A stretch of DNA of 64,000 nucleotides, taken from NCBI GenBank assembly GCA_022316685.1, contig JAKJHU010000076.1, positions 248,001 through 312,000 on the forward strand, in the 5' to 3' direction. How positions within the stretch are numbered: the first letter of the stretch is position 1; every line of letters begins with the position of its first letter. Source of the DNA: Progne subis subis (Eukaryota > Chordata > Aves > Passeriformes > Hirundinidae). Both the position numbers and the translations under genes were made by a program. The notes below the pieces were generated by a model that made no database searches, was not told where the DNA came from, and worked only from the letters and a program-made list of their open reading frames with translations. Below, one piece after another: positions 26,101 to 39,147 of the stretch.

Positions 26101-28712
26101 CAGTGTGAACAGATCGGGATGTTTCAGACATATTTCAGACAGTGGAGTTTATAGGGAGGGCTGCGGTGTGTGCCCAGTCTCAGTGATGGGTGCTCAGCAC
26201 ATCTGCCTCTTCTTGCACTAATGGGGAGGAAAGCATGTATACATGTAGAGGCTCTGGCCTTCATGCCTACCTCAACTATTAAAACCACTGTCAAAAGTGA
26301 AGAATGTTCTCAGAACATTACCAGCAGCTTCAGACAGATTAGAAAATGTGTTTAGTTTGTCTGATAATACTGATTATATAAAAAAGAGAACAAAAATTAC
26401 GATGTTTAACACTTTGTATTACAACCAAATCAGAAATTGAATCATTTGGGAAAAAAAATCACAGGGTTATCTCTTAACTAATATCAAATTTCTGCTGTAA
26501 ATAAGACAGATATGGACATTTATGAAAGAAGAGCTCACTGTAATCCTTAGTAAAGAAATTCCTAGCCAACTTAAATATAGAATTTGCAATTAGCTACTAC
26601 TATAATTATTGAGTCAAAACCCAGATGGGAATACTAGACATGAAAATTCAAATTCTGTAGTTATATTGATTAAAAATATAGAGATAATTAATGCTAGGAC
26701 TACACTCAAATACTTGTTTGAATATTTTAATAACGTTCCCCATTTTCAAGCATATAATGCTAATAATGTTCACAGGTGAGTGTTTTCTAAATGGCAAATT
26801 ATTATACCTACCATTTAGAGACCATGATTACACAAAGAAAATAAGATCTTAACCAAGGAAGAACTGTCAAAAATTAAGCTTAGAGGTATGGCAGGCAAGA
26901 GATCAGGATGTTTTTCAGACTAGGAGCTGCTAGCAATGCGTGCATCACAGTGACACTTGATTTACATACCCTTTTACATTTAAAAGCATGTTGTAAACAT
27001 GAACAATTCACCAAACATTTCTATAGAGTAGACAAATACTAAAGAACTAGCTGAAGCAGAAAAGTGGATAGATGTATTCTGAAGATTCTGAGCAACCACA
27101 AGATTTCTAATAGGATTTTAGATGTGTAGCGCTTGACTGGTATGTACTTTTCAGCAGTGCATATTTTCTGGTGAAAAGTTCTGAATCAATGACATAAAAA
27201 AGCTTTGTAGCACATTGCTATAATTAAATTTTTCATTGCAATTTGGGTTTGAGTACTATTTAGACATGGCTGATATTTTCAGTGTTCATGCAAGTCAGCA
27301 TCCTCCTGCTACTGATCTGGGACTGGTGAACTTTGAGGGCTGACTTCAATCCGTCTCAGTTTTCCACAGAGAGAACAGATAATCAAACACTCCACCTCTG
27401 CTTGGCCAAGTCCCCACCAACTGCCCTGGATCCCTGGAGCCAGGAAGTAATGGTGGATCGGGATTTACACAGATGTGAGTTAATATATATTCTTCTGGGC
27501 ATATATTCTGAAAAAAAAAGGTGCCATGGTCATATTCACATCACCTAGTTCAGGTCTCATAGATTTACCTGTTATCTATAGATTTAAGTATCTAGTAAAT
27601 CTGGAAAAAATTATTAAGGTTGAGGTAAGATGCTTTGGAAAATATCAAGAGTTCTATTTGTCATTATTACTACAGAAAAAAAAAAAAAATTCAACATAGT
27701 TCTCATTTTCACATGGATTTTTTGAGGTACAAATATAAAATAATCAGGATTTAGAGCTAGGATAGTTCAGATTCACCCAAAGCAGTAAGGGTCAAATGCA
27801 ATTAGCCCTGGCTTCCACATCAAAGTCAGATCTCTAAGAGTTTCGGTGTGACCTGTTCCTAGCTACAGTAAAAGTTGAGATTGGAAAGAAAGTCCAGAAA
27901 AGAATACAGATTGCCGACATGGTATGAGATTAATATATGAGGAATTATTTGGTTGGAAACTGAAAACAGACCACAAAATCCCTCAAACTTTGGCATGTTA
28001 TTTCAAATGATTCTCAGCTGGACCCAACAGCTGATGGCAGTTCTGTGTGAAATAAGGAATTAGATTCCAGTGCAGCTACCACTGGGTACAGCCAAAACCA
28101 CAATTCCCATTTGGAGTAACTGTGTACTTGTGCGGCCAAAAATCCCCAAATAGTAATGGAGATGAAACTATCCAGTTATTCCCTAGAAGGTCTCTCTGAA
28201 ATAAGGTGAAGGACAGAATGAGATGATATGTATGTGTGAAAGGAGGATGAAAGCATGGCTCGTACTTCCATAGCACCTGTGCTGTATTTCTTCTTTGAGT
28301 AGAGACATCCATTGTTTGAGACTTTCAGTCTGATAAACCATTAAACAATTAATAATTGAAAAAGTTGAAACTAAATATTTTCTACTCACTGAAATTACAA
28401 GATGGGAAAATACAGTACAATATATAGGCATGTTAGTATATTTTCTAGTCCATATCAAAATGAGAAGTCATTTAAATGCCTTTATACTTAATGTTCTTAA
28501 TATGGTATCAAAGAAAAATTGATCACACTCATATCACCCTTCACCAAAAAAATGAAGAGAAAAAAAATCTCTATGCTGAGCATAAGATTTATGTATGACC
28601 TCCATTAACATTAATGAGAGCCTTCCGCTAACTCCCCAAGCCCTGCAGCAGACATCTACGCTTTATAAGTTAGTCAAGAACTAAAAAGATGGTGGAATAA
28701 GATCTAACAAAT

Positions 28713-28715
<3 letters not shown>

Positions 28716-28764
<49 letters not shown>

Positions 28765-28778
28765 AAAGAAAAAAAAAA
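28716..28778. repeat. Poly(A) tract, 47 pure A then A-rich
   Basis: Pure A runs from 28,716 to 28,762, followed by AAGAAAAG-type sequence to about 28,778. No retroposon body is recognised next to it. Confidence 0.95.
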
Positions 28779-31700
28779 GAAATCAAAGAGAAAAAGGGGT
28801 TGCAACATGGGACAGCAAAAACACGGCAGAAATCCGTAGTTTGCAGAGGAATAGGGCTGCTGGATTCAAAGTCCTGAAGAGGTAAAATAGAGCTGGTGTA
28901 AAGAGAAGCGGCAGAGGTCCAAGAAGCTTAGGAAGCTCACCAGCCTATCATCAGCTCCAGAAATAGTGGCATATGCCTCTGTGATGGTGCAGGTTGGAAG
29001 GTATTGTATTATTTTCCAGGGATGAATCAAAGTGATACTTTCTGTTTGGGTATTGTTTTGTTGGTGGGTAATTAGCTTAATGGGAAGAAATTTATCTGTC
29101 CTTGCTTCAGCAAAGGCAACAAGGAAGAAGATATATATCAACAACTCAGTGATTTCCAAGCAAAATAAATAATACTTTAAACCAGATGAGCTCTTGTTAT
29201 AGGTGGCTGTGTATTTAACACATTTTTGCAGCATAAAAGTTCATTCTTTCAATTTTCATCTGTCTTGTCACACTGTAAGTGCAGTGAAAAAAAAAAAATC
29301 AGACACATTAGAGGATGAGTATGTCAGTTTTGGCAATCTAAGATGTTGTACCTTTTAACAACTTCTGTTCTCTTATCCTACATCTTTTAAGTTAAATCCC
29401 TTATCAAATCAGACCCCCTACAAATGAATAGAATTTGATGTAAAAAGAAAGCTAGATTTAATGGAATTATATCAAGAACATTCTCAGGCCAAACTCTAAA
29501 TAACAGAATTTCTGACACTGAAGGTCTTCACAGGAGCAGAGAATCTAATAAACTTTTTTTTCTATGCTATCACCTTAGGATTTAACTATAGACAAACAAA
29601 TGTCAGAAGGTATCATTTACACGCCATGAGGGGCTGCAAAGACATATATTTTGAATTAAACAGCTATTTGAAAGGCAGAAAAGAAGTTGAATCCAAAGCA
29701 GTCTGACCCAGTGTAGCTGGGAATCTCTAGTATGTGGTGTGAGAAAGTAGTTTTTACACCTGGAAGAGCTTTGCTGCAGAACAAGGCCCTTATGTAGGGC
29801 AGGCAAAATTAATAAATCTACCATGTGTTCTAGGAAAAGGCCAGCTTCTTAAGGAGTTGAACAGGAAGAAATAAATTCAAGTATTAATTTAACACATAAG
29901 ATACATCTCCAAATTGTAATTTGCTCTTTGATTCTGTCAAGAAACTCAGATTTGGTCAACAGTGGGGTGATTTGGTCAACATTTGTGTGATTCCTGTTTC
30001 CAAAAATGTTCAAAACCCTCCTGCCCTCATTCAAATCACTAATCATGGTTTGTTTCTGCTTCAGTTTCTCTGTAGTGAAGTTCAGAAATTTAGCTACAAC
30101 TTGTATATTGACACTGCAAACACTTTTTCCCTCTTGCAGACCAAGAATCCTTGGTTAACAGGGTGTCCATTTTGTCTTCTTATCTTGCATTCAATCATAT
30201 CTATAGTTAGATTATTTCTTTATGTATAAAGAATCACCAGAGCAAACTGTCTACAAAAAATTACAGAGACCATGTTTCACAGTAACAAATGTAATCTAAA
30301 AGTTGCACAGCATTAAACAGAGAAAAACTGTGATTTATGATTGATATATTGAAAAGAGTTACAGTCACAAAAACAAACCAAGAACACCATTGTAACAGCT
30401 GAGTGCTTCTCCCTCTTCCCCCTTCCCTCTTTCTAACTCTTCTCTTATTGAAATTAATACATTGATGTTGACAGAGTTTATCAGGAACTTCTGAAGGACA
30501 TTTTAAATATACAGAATCTCATTCTTCTTTTACTTATAAATTAAAGAGCTGTCATCATTAACACCATCATTTTGAAAAAGCAGTGAGAGTTCTAAAGAAA
30601 GTCTGTTTTCTAAAATTTGTCAATAAGAAATGCACTGTATCTATGTATATGTGTACATTTCCTGTGAACTTTTTTCTCTTCTTTTTAAATGATACAGACT
30701 TACTCACAGAAATAGTTTCAAAAGGGTTAAAGGCATAATAATAATGCTGTACTACCCTGTTGTCAGCAATTTACAGCAGGATGGTGGGTCCCAGTGCCAG
30801 AAGCTATGGCACAGGAGAGAATGTTATTTTAACAACATGATTCTCTATGAAAGCCTGTCATCTTCTGTTTTTGAACCTTTGCTAATGTACTGAGGTGACA
30901 TGCCCAGATAGAGAAGGAGTGTTTTTCAGCTGTTATGTGGTGGCTATTAATATAAATACTGCTATACAATAAATATGATGACACTGTTTGCCATCATTTT
31001 AAATTGACGAAGACATAGGAGTCTCTTGGGACACTGTCTCTGAAGGGCCACAACCTTCATTCCTTATTCAGATGAAACTCTTAATAATCTAGCTCACAAG
31101 AAACTTTCCTTTTAAGAATTTTAAGCCCTTGAGACCATCTGGGCACAAATACCATGCTGTGTCAGGCCACATTCACTGTGACTGACAGGGCATAATGCAA
31201 CACAAGTTTGAATTTTTCTGCATTGATGCTCTCACACTCCTTAATATTTGCTTAGCATGCCTGACAATAATACCACAGTCAGATCCAGCACATGCTCAGT
31301 AGCAGAGAAGAGCTGAAATTCTAAGCATTATGACTGATGAACTATTTTGTCTAACAGCCCTCACAACTCACAGTGGATGAATAAAAAATTTAGCATTTAA
31401 GTCTTCCCAAAAATTCCTTTCTTTCTTTTATCACTTCCCCAAATTACTCAGCTGCACTACAGAGATATATGTACTTATTTTTCAAAACAAAATAAAAGGA
31501 GGAGAGAAACTCTATCTACTAAGGAATTTTGTTATGCATGGCACTTTACCAGTTGCTTACCATTTTCTTTGGGCTAACAAGTTCTTGCAACATCATAGTC
31601 AATGACTATAGAGGTAATTCTTCAAGACTTCAAGACACACATGCCCTTGTAGGCAAATTGTCAATAATGCATGTTCTTGAAAAGATAATTCTGTCTATCC

Positions 31701-31871
31701 AATGCATCAAGAAAAGAACATGAGTAACCAAGATGAGCAGATGCACCTTCGTCACCTGAGCCAGTTAGGTCACCCTAAGCAAATGTAGCACTTCAAGGCA
31801 CCAGGTCACTCACAAAATCAGCTTGGTGATCTGAGAGAGCAAGAAATTTCTGTGGAATCACTGCAACTTAC

Positions 31872-31872
<1 letters not shown>
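28779..31872. other. FLRT2 intron 1, no gene seen
   Basis: AT-rich non-coding sequence. The only structure noted is a 20-base imperfect tandem duplication at 29,951-29,990. Confidence 0.55.
29951..29990. repeat. 20-bp tandem duplication, two copies
   Basis: The two adjacent 20-base units share TTTGGTCAAC at the start and differ at three positions in the second half (17 of 20 identical). Confidence 0.8.

Positions 31873-31912
<40 letters not shown>
31873..31912. repeat. Poly(A) tract, 40 bases
   Basis: An uninterrupted A run on the plus strand, flanked by unique sequence. Confidence 0.95.
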
Positions 31913-31915
<3 letters not shown>

Positions 31916-32250
31916 ACAGGGAAATACAGCTCTATATTTGAATTTCCTCTATGTCTGTAAAAATAAAACTCTTCTTTAATGTTAAATCAAAGTAACTGTT
32001 AATATTTTTTACACCAACATTAACATGTAACATGCTTGTATATATTAGTGCTTGTATTTGAAATACAGTGGCGTAAAACTGGTTGTTTTACCTGTTCATA
32101 CCTACTCATACATAATTCCTGCTCAGAAAGTTTATCACACCTTTCATGTACTTTTTTGCCTCCACTCATCCTGATCTGCTTTTCTGCCAGAAATACTGGA
32201 AAATGCAGAAGCATAGCATTATTTCTCTTATACATTAAAAAAGAGGGAAA

Positions 32251-32252
<2 letters not shown>

Positions 32253-32291
<39 letters not shown>
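32253..32291. repeat. (GT)n microsatellite
   Basis: About 19 GT units, followed by a short G run. Likely length-polymorphic. Confidence 0.95.
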
Positions 32292-32292
<1 letters not shown>

Positions 32293-32449
32293 AGGGGGGG
32301 ATCTAAACCCAACTCTCGGATTGCATCACCACTGGAAATGAAAATCAAAGTTTTATAATATCTCAGCAAAGGAAGTAGCTAATCACAGAAATAGGTGATC
32401 TACTAGTCAGAGCACAGAACTGCGATTTGTACAAGCACATGCTGTAGAG

Positions 32450-33760
32450 GAGGCATGCTGGGCCAGTGAATCCAATTCCCTGCTATCATAAATAATCATG
32501 TCATATAATCCCATTCATCTCGTTTGAGCTCCATCTTAAAACCCTTTTTATGAATTTGCGGAACAAATGCATTCTTAGCTAGTTTATATTCATTTGTTCT
32601 TGTGTCCTTGTCCTTTTGCAAAAATAACTCATCTTCCTCCTGTCCCCTATTTATTTATAGAAGGCAATCGTACTTTTTCCCAGCTATTATTTTGCTAGGC
32701 TAAAAATCCAGCTCTTTCAGTCTCCTCATGCAAAACAGCTTCTTCATTCCTCTAGTTATCAAAGCAGCTGGTCGGTGTACCTGCTCCAGTTCAAACGTGG
32801 TTTTTTATTAATACTCTCCGCAATGCTCCAAATAGTTTTAACCCTTCCTATTACTAATGATCAAAATTTCTTTATCTACTGGAGATACTTTACTTCATGC
32901 ATACTAACCTGTCCTTCCTTCCTTCCTTCCTTCCTTCCTTCCTTCCTTCCTTCCTTCCTTCCGTCCATCCTTCCTTCCTCCCTTCCTCCCTTCCTCCCTC
33001 CCTCCCTCCCTCCTTCTTGGCCAAGGTACTCAAGTGTTTTGTGATTGACTCACGCATTCAAGTCTCCTTTCCTAGCTGTTGTTCTTCTAGACTATAAGTT
33101 AAACCTTTTGTTAAGTAAAAATAGAAATGCCCCGATATATAACATGTTTCAGTATTTTAATAATTTCATCAAAATTCTTTCTTAGAACAGTCAAAGAGTT
33201 TTCAGATATTATGGCAGTACTCTCATGAGAATTTATCTCATGTGTGCCATGGGTTAATTTTATTCTAATAAACTAAATTTCTAGATGAAAATGCTAATAA
33301 TTGTCAGCACCGAAGATAAAGGTTAGAGAAATTCTAATGGTAATATCTGTGGAGAGAAGTTACTGCATTTTTAAATTCTCTTCTTTTTAGTTGTTTTACA
33401 CAAAAAAATTGTTTGCAGTCTCTAAGTCTCTAACATTTTTCCCCATGGTAAAGAATTTCACCAGATCAGATGTTCTTTTGAAGTCTAGATAGAAAAAGTA
33501 AATTAGCATTTTCCTCAAAAAAACCAGTTATCTTGTTAAACATAGCTATCAGGCTAGTCTAGCATGACTCCCCCTCTCTCTCTGGCTAATGCAAATTGTA
33601 TTCCATCCCATTTTACACAGATATTTATATTCTTAAATATTTGTCTCAAAATGTGTTTTAAATCCTAGCTTATGAGAAGGGCAAAGAACCTCTAGCCACA
33701 CTAATAATTACTTTATTATTTTTCTTTTTTCATATCTTCTCCAATTAGTGAAGAACGCCA
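32450..33760 (-). mobile_element. Degraded CR1/L3-type LINE fragment, antisense on the plus strand
   Basis: The plus strand carries the complement of the 3' half of an amniote CR1-type non-LTR retrotransposon. Recognisable blocks, in the expected order, are ATTTGTTCTTGTGTCC (about 32,591), GCTAGGCTAAA then CTCTTTCAGTCTCCTCAT (about 32,692-32,730), TCATTCCTCTAGTTATC, GTACCTGCTCCAGTTCAAAC (about 32,777-32,796) and ATCTACTGGAGATACTT (about 32,875). Further in, GAAGTCTAGAT and GTTATCTTGTTAAACATAGC then ATCAGGCTAGTCTAGCATGA (about 33,480-33,568) correspond to the downstream part of the reverse-transcriptase ORF. Many substitutions and indels leave no open frame. The edges are approximate, and about 33,020-33,430 is matched only weakly. 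Assignment rests on recalled consensus blocks, not an alignment. Confidence 0.75.
32912..33014. repeat. (CCTT)n / (CCCT)n microsatellite inside the CR1 relic
   Basis: A pyrimidine tandem of CCTT units grades into CCCT units and interrupts the LINE fragment. It may have grown from a CCTTCTCC-like stretch in the element. It can form a triplex and is probably length-variable. Confidence 0.95.
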
Positions 33761-33769
33761 CAGGACTTA

Positions 33770-36700
33770 CTGTATCAAATCTCCCAGGTGAAATTTACAC
33801 ATCCTTAATACTTGCTGCACTCTCAGATGAAGAAATATCAGTTTTTAAATACATCCTTCCACTAGCTTTTCTCTCTGCCTTTGCATTTTTTCAGTGTCAT
33901 CCCTGCTGAAAACTCAGTAACAGAGTTCTAACCCTGAGCCTAAGACTTAAGTTGTTTGGAATGAGTCATAAAAAATTATCGCATCTGTTTCCCTGCAATA
34001 GGGATAATGAAATATGTCACTCAGAGCACGCTTGTTTTGCTTGCATCTATATGTTGCTTTAGAAATAAATCCCAGTGTTTAAACCCACAACTGTATCTCC
34101 AGTGAGTGACACAACGATCTCCTAAGCGTCCAAATGAACCTTCCTGAGAACCTTGTAAATTGTCCTGGATGAAAAACGCTCACATTAGGTATCTCTAGGA
34201 GTCCATCTAGATTAATCATTGCAGTCTATACTTTCACTGTTGTGCTATGATAATAAGTTATTATAATATTAGTATTGTTACAGACTAATCCTACATTGTC
34301 AAAAATTGCTACTGTTTTATTACAATAACTTCAAAATTCATCAAAGCAAAGGAGAAGAAGAAAATGTTGCATAGGCTGAAAATTATAATCAGAAATACAT
34401 GCTGTATAGAAAATATTATGTGCAAAACATCTTTATAAAACATAGCTTACTTACATAGGCTGGAATCTTACATATATGCAGATTAATCAGAACTAACCTG
34501 GCAAGTAAATGCTGGAAAGGCATACAGTATTAGACAGAATGAGAAGATTAGTGCTAAAAAAGACATGAAAAAGAAGATAGTATAAGTTCTTCAGCCATAT
34601 GGTAAATGGCATGATTCTGAGCAGAAAAAGAATTGTTTGATATGGAAAATATATGCTATACATCACAAAAGGGGAGAAAAAGGGCAAGATTGACTAGTCA
34701 AAAGCAGCAGCCATCACCAAAGGCTTCAGAAAGTCCTGAAGACTAAAGCACCACAGATCCTAAACTCTTAATTGTTTACATTTGTAAATAGCTTTCGGAG
34801 CTTCTGCCTAGTTCCTGAATGTTAACTGCTGTCTTATTTACCCCCATACAACGGCACATAGAATCTTTTTTTTTTTTTTTTCCTACCTAAGAATGTCTTT
34901 TTATCCATATAAATAGCTTGTACTCATTCTGACCATAAATTCTGCAGCACTTAGTTCAGCAGGATAGCTCCTAATGATGGAGAATACAATCACTTAAAGA
35001 AGTAGTTGACTTCCAGACCCTTGATCTGATCTGAGGAAAAAGACACTTAAGAATATTCTCCTTATCTACCTAATAGCTCTTGTATTATAATATCATCCTC
35101 CTTCTAAGCTAAATACTTCTATTTTGTGAATGTCTCCTTACAATAGCAACAAATCATATAGTGAAAAATGGATGCTTCTTTCTGGGGGAAAAAAAATAAA
35201 AGCAGTAAAACCAGAAAAATCTCTCTCTTGTCGTTGACTTCAATTTTGAAGAATTCGAGATATTTAGATTTTTATGGGACGTTTCATACAAAGATAGACT
35301 TTCACTACATCATCTTTAAGTGTTTTAGAAACAAAGTATGACATAGCTCTGAACAAAATTTCTGGGATTGGTAAGAATTTTTAACCAGCTAGGACCAAAG
35401 GTTAAATGGGTTGACCAAGTGAGCTCAGTGAGTCAGCAGCAAAGTCAGAAGGAATAAGCCCCAGGATGAATTTTCATCTTTTCAGAGCCAACATAATTTT
35501 CCCAGCATTTTCTGCTTAGCCAGGATTTCACTTCAGTTTCTATAATATGCTTCTGCCTCCTCTAATCACTAAAGCACAATGGCTCTAAGTGGCTTTTCAG
35601 TTACTAAATTTTCAAACTCTTCAATTACTAAACTTTTAAAGGCTGTTTTGATGGTGTTGCTGGTGATATTTTTTGCCCTCTCATGTACTTGATTTCACAT
35701 GATTTTACAAAAGTGCTCATCAATCATTATTTCTGTAATACAAGCTTAGGCAAGTAGCTTGATTTAAAATTTACTGACACTATAATCCCTTTATATAGCT
35801 CCAGCATAGCATTAACTTATTATAGAGGATGACAGCATAATGGAAAAATTGAATAAAGTAAAATATAAATAAAATTTCTGAAGAAAGATCAATCTAATGT
35901 CAGGCTATTTGCACCAAAGAACCTGAGGGCAATGTACCATATTTGTGAACTTGATCTAGAAACACTTTAGCAACACTTGTTTATATTTACGGGACCAACA
36001 ATGGTAACATTTTCTGTCATAAATATTTGGAAACTGTGGAACAAAGAAAATAAAATAAAACTTTTGTATTTTTGAGTAGTCTGGGTAATCTTGAGTAGCC
36101 TATCAGATTAAATTTTTCTTCTTTCAACAGCAAAAAAAGCTATTCAGATATTTCCCTAAAATAACTTGAGGTTTTTTTAGATCATTACTATACTTTGATA
36201 AATTTATCACAAAAATTTGTAAATGCCAAATTGCTTATATTCTTTTCCAGCAACGCTCAAAAATTAGTGGAAGCTTAGCTTTAACACCTTCAATACTGTT
36301 GAAAATCCTAATTTGTGGATGATAGCGACTGTCCAGAATTTTTCTCAATATGCTTGAGAAATGTTTGAAATTAAGTAAGTGATTCTTTGATTTAGTACTT
36401 ATATTTTTAACCAATTCAGATTTAGTTTTCCTGTATGTTTACCTTTAAAAAGCCAGAAATTATTGTGACAGGAAGAACACTTGCAGGAAACATAACACTA
36501 TATAAATGACACTCTAGTGCAAGCTAACCTTATGTTAATATAAATAGTGATGTTATTAATGGTACCTGAAGTGTCCACCGAAAATATCCAAATAGAAATA
36601 TTCGACTGTCTCGTGTATCAGCAGTTTATGAAGCAGTTTATGTCAACAAGGCATTGCTTCTAATGCAATGTTTTGTTTGATTTATTGCACTGATGCCCAT

Positions 36701-39093
36701 CAGAAAAGGAAAGGAAATGCACAGTGGGAGTAAGAAAGGACCAGGAAAAGAAAGAATAACCAAATGCACTCAGTGTTAATAATATAAATTACATAGTATC
36801 TTTCTACAGGTTTCCACAGTGTGTGATTTCAACTACTGGTTGCACTGTATGTACTTCTGTGTGAATGTAGTTTCCTGACATGAAAGGAAATTTAGAGATT
36901 TTTAAGGGTTTAGCAATTAGAGGCCTAAGGATACAATATCTGGAAGATATACGTAACAGATCGTATGAATAAGTGCCTGGACAAAAACTCTCCCTGTGTT
37001 CAATTGATTTCAGTGCCTTGTGTTTTTAATCACCTAAGGCTCCAATTGAAGATGATGCTGTAATCAGTCCATTCTCTGTCAGCGGAGAAGAAATGAATCC
37101 TATGGTAGGGCTCAACTCTGATCAATAAATTTTGCTATTCCAAATGACCAAACATGGGTAATTAATTTATCTTAAGTAGTGAGAAGGTTTCCTTATGCCA
37201 GCTGCACCTGCTCTGTCACTGCATACATATTTTCAACACTAATACATCAGTGCTTTGTCAAAGCTAATTCCATTTGTGCCTAGAAATGAGGCTTACATAA
37301 TTTCTTGGAGACTATGTTTTAATTTTTGATTTTAGGAAAATATCCTGATGTTCTGCTTATTTGAGACGAAGGCTAAAAGAGGAAAGATGCCATTCCAGCT
37401 AATGGGACAAGTATCACAATTTTCAGTTTCTCAAAGATGCTCAGCATCTCTCACGCTTTATTTGGATATCTGGAAAAAAACCATGTTTCAGAATGGCAGT
37501 TTATTAGGTCTGTGAAGAATTCAAGCCAGAATGTTCCAAGCATATATATAAAATACACATAGATGTATCGGATCCTGGTTTCACAAACTTTCTTTGCATC
37601 ATTTTGGTTCAAACTAATTTTTACAAGGTTTTGATGAAAAATGCTAAGATGCAGTACTGAGCCCGAAACACACTCAGAATTTCTGTGTATTAGCTTAGAT
37701 TCCAGGTGCTCATATAATAATTTTTTTGTCTCCCTTTGTGATGCATTCTTGTTTCAGTGCCCATGTTCCACTGAGACAAGAAGAAAAGTAATACATCCTT
37801 TCCCAGGTGGTTTGTAGGACCTTACAGTAGAGCTAAATCTAGTAACCAAACCACAAGTTAAGCTTTTGTATGTGGCCATTTATTAGATGGATGCTCCTTT
37901 GCATGACAGGAAAAGCATAAAGACCTTATAAACATACTAAGAATTTTAGCAACTACTCAATGAAGTGCTTGAATGAAGTCTTAATTAACCATATGGAACA
38001 CGGGAAGGGTAGACAGAAGTTACCCCGTTTCTTTGATGTCAGTGGGAACTATTTTTATTGATTTTGCTGAAGGACAAACCATCATCTAAGACTTTGACTC
38101 CAGGAACTTCAGTCACTTATATTAAAACAAAGAATCTTAGCTATTTCAGTGCTATTTTGCCACACAAATACCTAAAAAAACATTACATCTAAATTAATCA
38201 ATTACCTGTCACAATGGGCTGGTATTAAATTTCTGGGGTTTATGTAGCTTGTGTTTAGGACACCAAAAAAGTAATTCTGCATCACTTTAGATACAATGTT
38301 CCACCAAATCAAGATGTTTTATTTGAAATTTATTTGAATATTTCTAAAATTTTCAGCCAATTCCAGACATAATATGGGAAAGAAAACTTATAATTGTGTT
38401 AAATTTAGGAGGAATGGATTCCTCACTAATGTCTTACATTCTCTTTAATTTTTTGTTATTCTGGAAAGGTAATCAGGTCAGGTCATCTAGTTAACTGTTC
38501 ATTCTTCTGCTGAACTCCTGAACTAGCATAACTAATCAAAGTGAATGATGGTCAGTACAGACCAAGTGAGGAGCAGAGCTGCATGTTCAGAACACAGAGT
38601 ATATATTCTAGCATCATCAGATACACCGAATATTGAATCAGTAACTGGAAGCCATATTTCAGCCCACTGAAGCTCGCCCAGTATGATATTGCAGTATTTT
38701 CTTTTCAGGAAACACTTGGCAATGAAAATTTCACATATATATGAGAAATTGCTAGGAAAAACTGAATATTCCAACATTCCTTATTAGGGAAATTAGTTTG
38801 GGAAGTTTTAGACCAGAGACAAGTTGTGCAAACTAGGATGTTGGAGACATGTATAAAAGCTTTCCCTTGAAATGAATCTCAATTCCTCCCATGTCCCTAG
38901 AAGGAAACTGGTTTTGACAGACTGTATTTTGCCTCTGTTTCATTTAATTATTCACATCAATCTTTACCAAGGGAGACTGGTCTTTGCTTAAATTCTCATT
39001 GCATGCCAGACAACCTGCTGCCTATTCTTATTACTTTTTTTACTTATTGCTGTTGTTTTGTGGACTTTTCAGGCATTACTGCTGCAATTCAAA

Positions 39094-39099
<6 letters not shown>
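33770..39099. other. FLRT2 intron 1, no gene seen
   Basis: Very AT-rich non-coding sequence. A T run lies at about 34,867-34,881. No exon, RNA gene or mobile element could be supported. Confidence 0.55.

Positions 39100-39145
<46 letters not shown>
39100..39145. repeat. Poly(A) tract, 46 bases
   Basis: An uninterrupted A run following AAATAAATT. Confidence 0.95.

Positions 39146-39147
<2 letters not shown>

Larger units (their letters stand above)
20420..28715. other. FLRT2 intron 1, no gene seen
   Basis: This is AT-rich non-coding sequence with short chance ORFs. Two fragments of the palindromic repeat lie at about 22,975-23,040 and 23,140-23,195. Nothing else is supported. Confidence 0.6.

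Noticed and set aside
28716..28778. Poly(A) tract as the tail of a processed pseudogene
   Set aside because: No gene-derived sequence or target-site duplication was seen upstream of it. The same holds for the other long A tracts.
32897..33097. ORFs of repeated Leu-Pro-Ser-Phe
   Set aside because: Translation of the CCTT microsatellite, not a protein.
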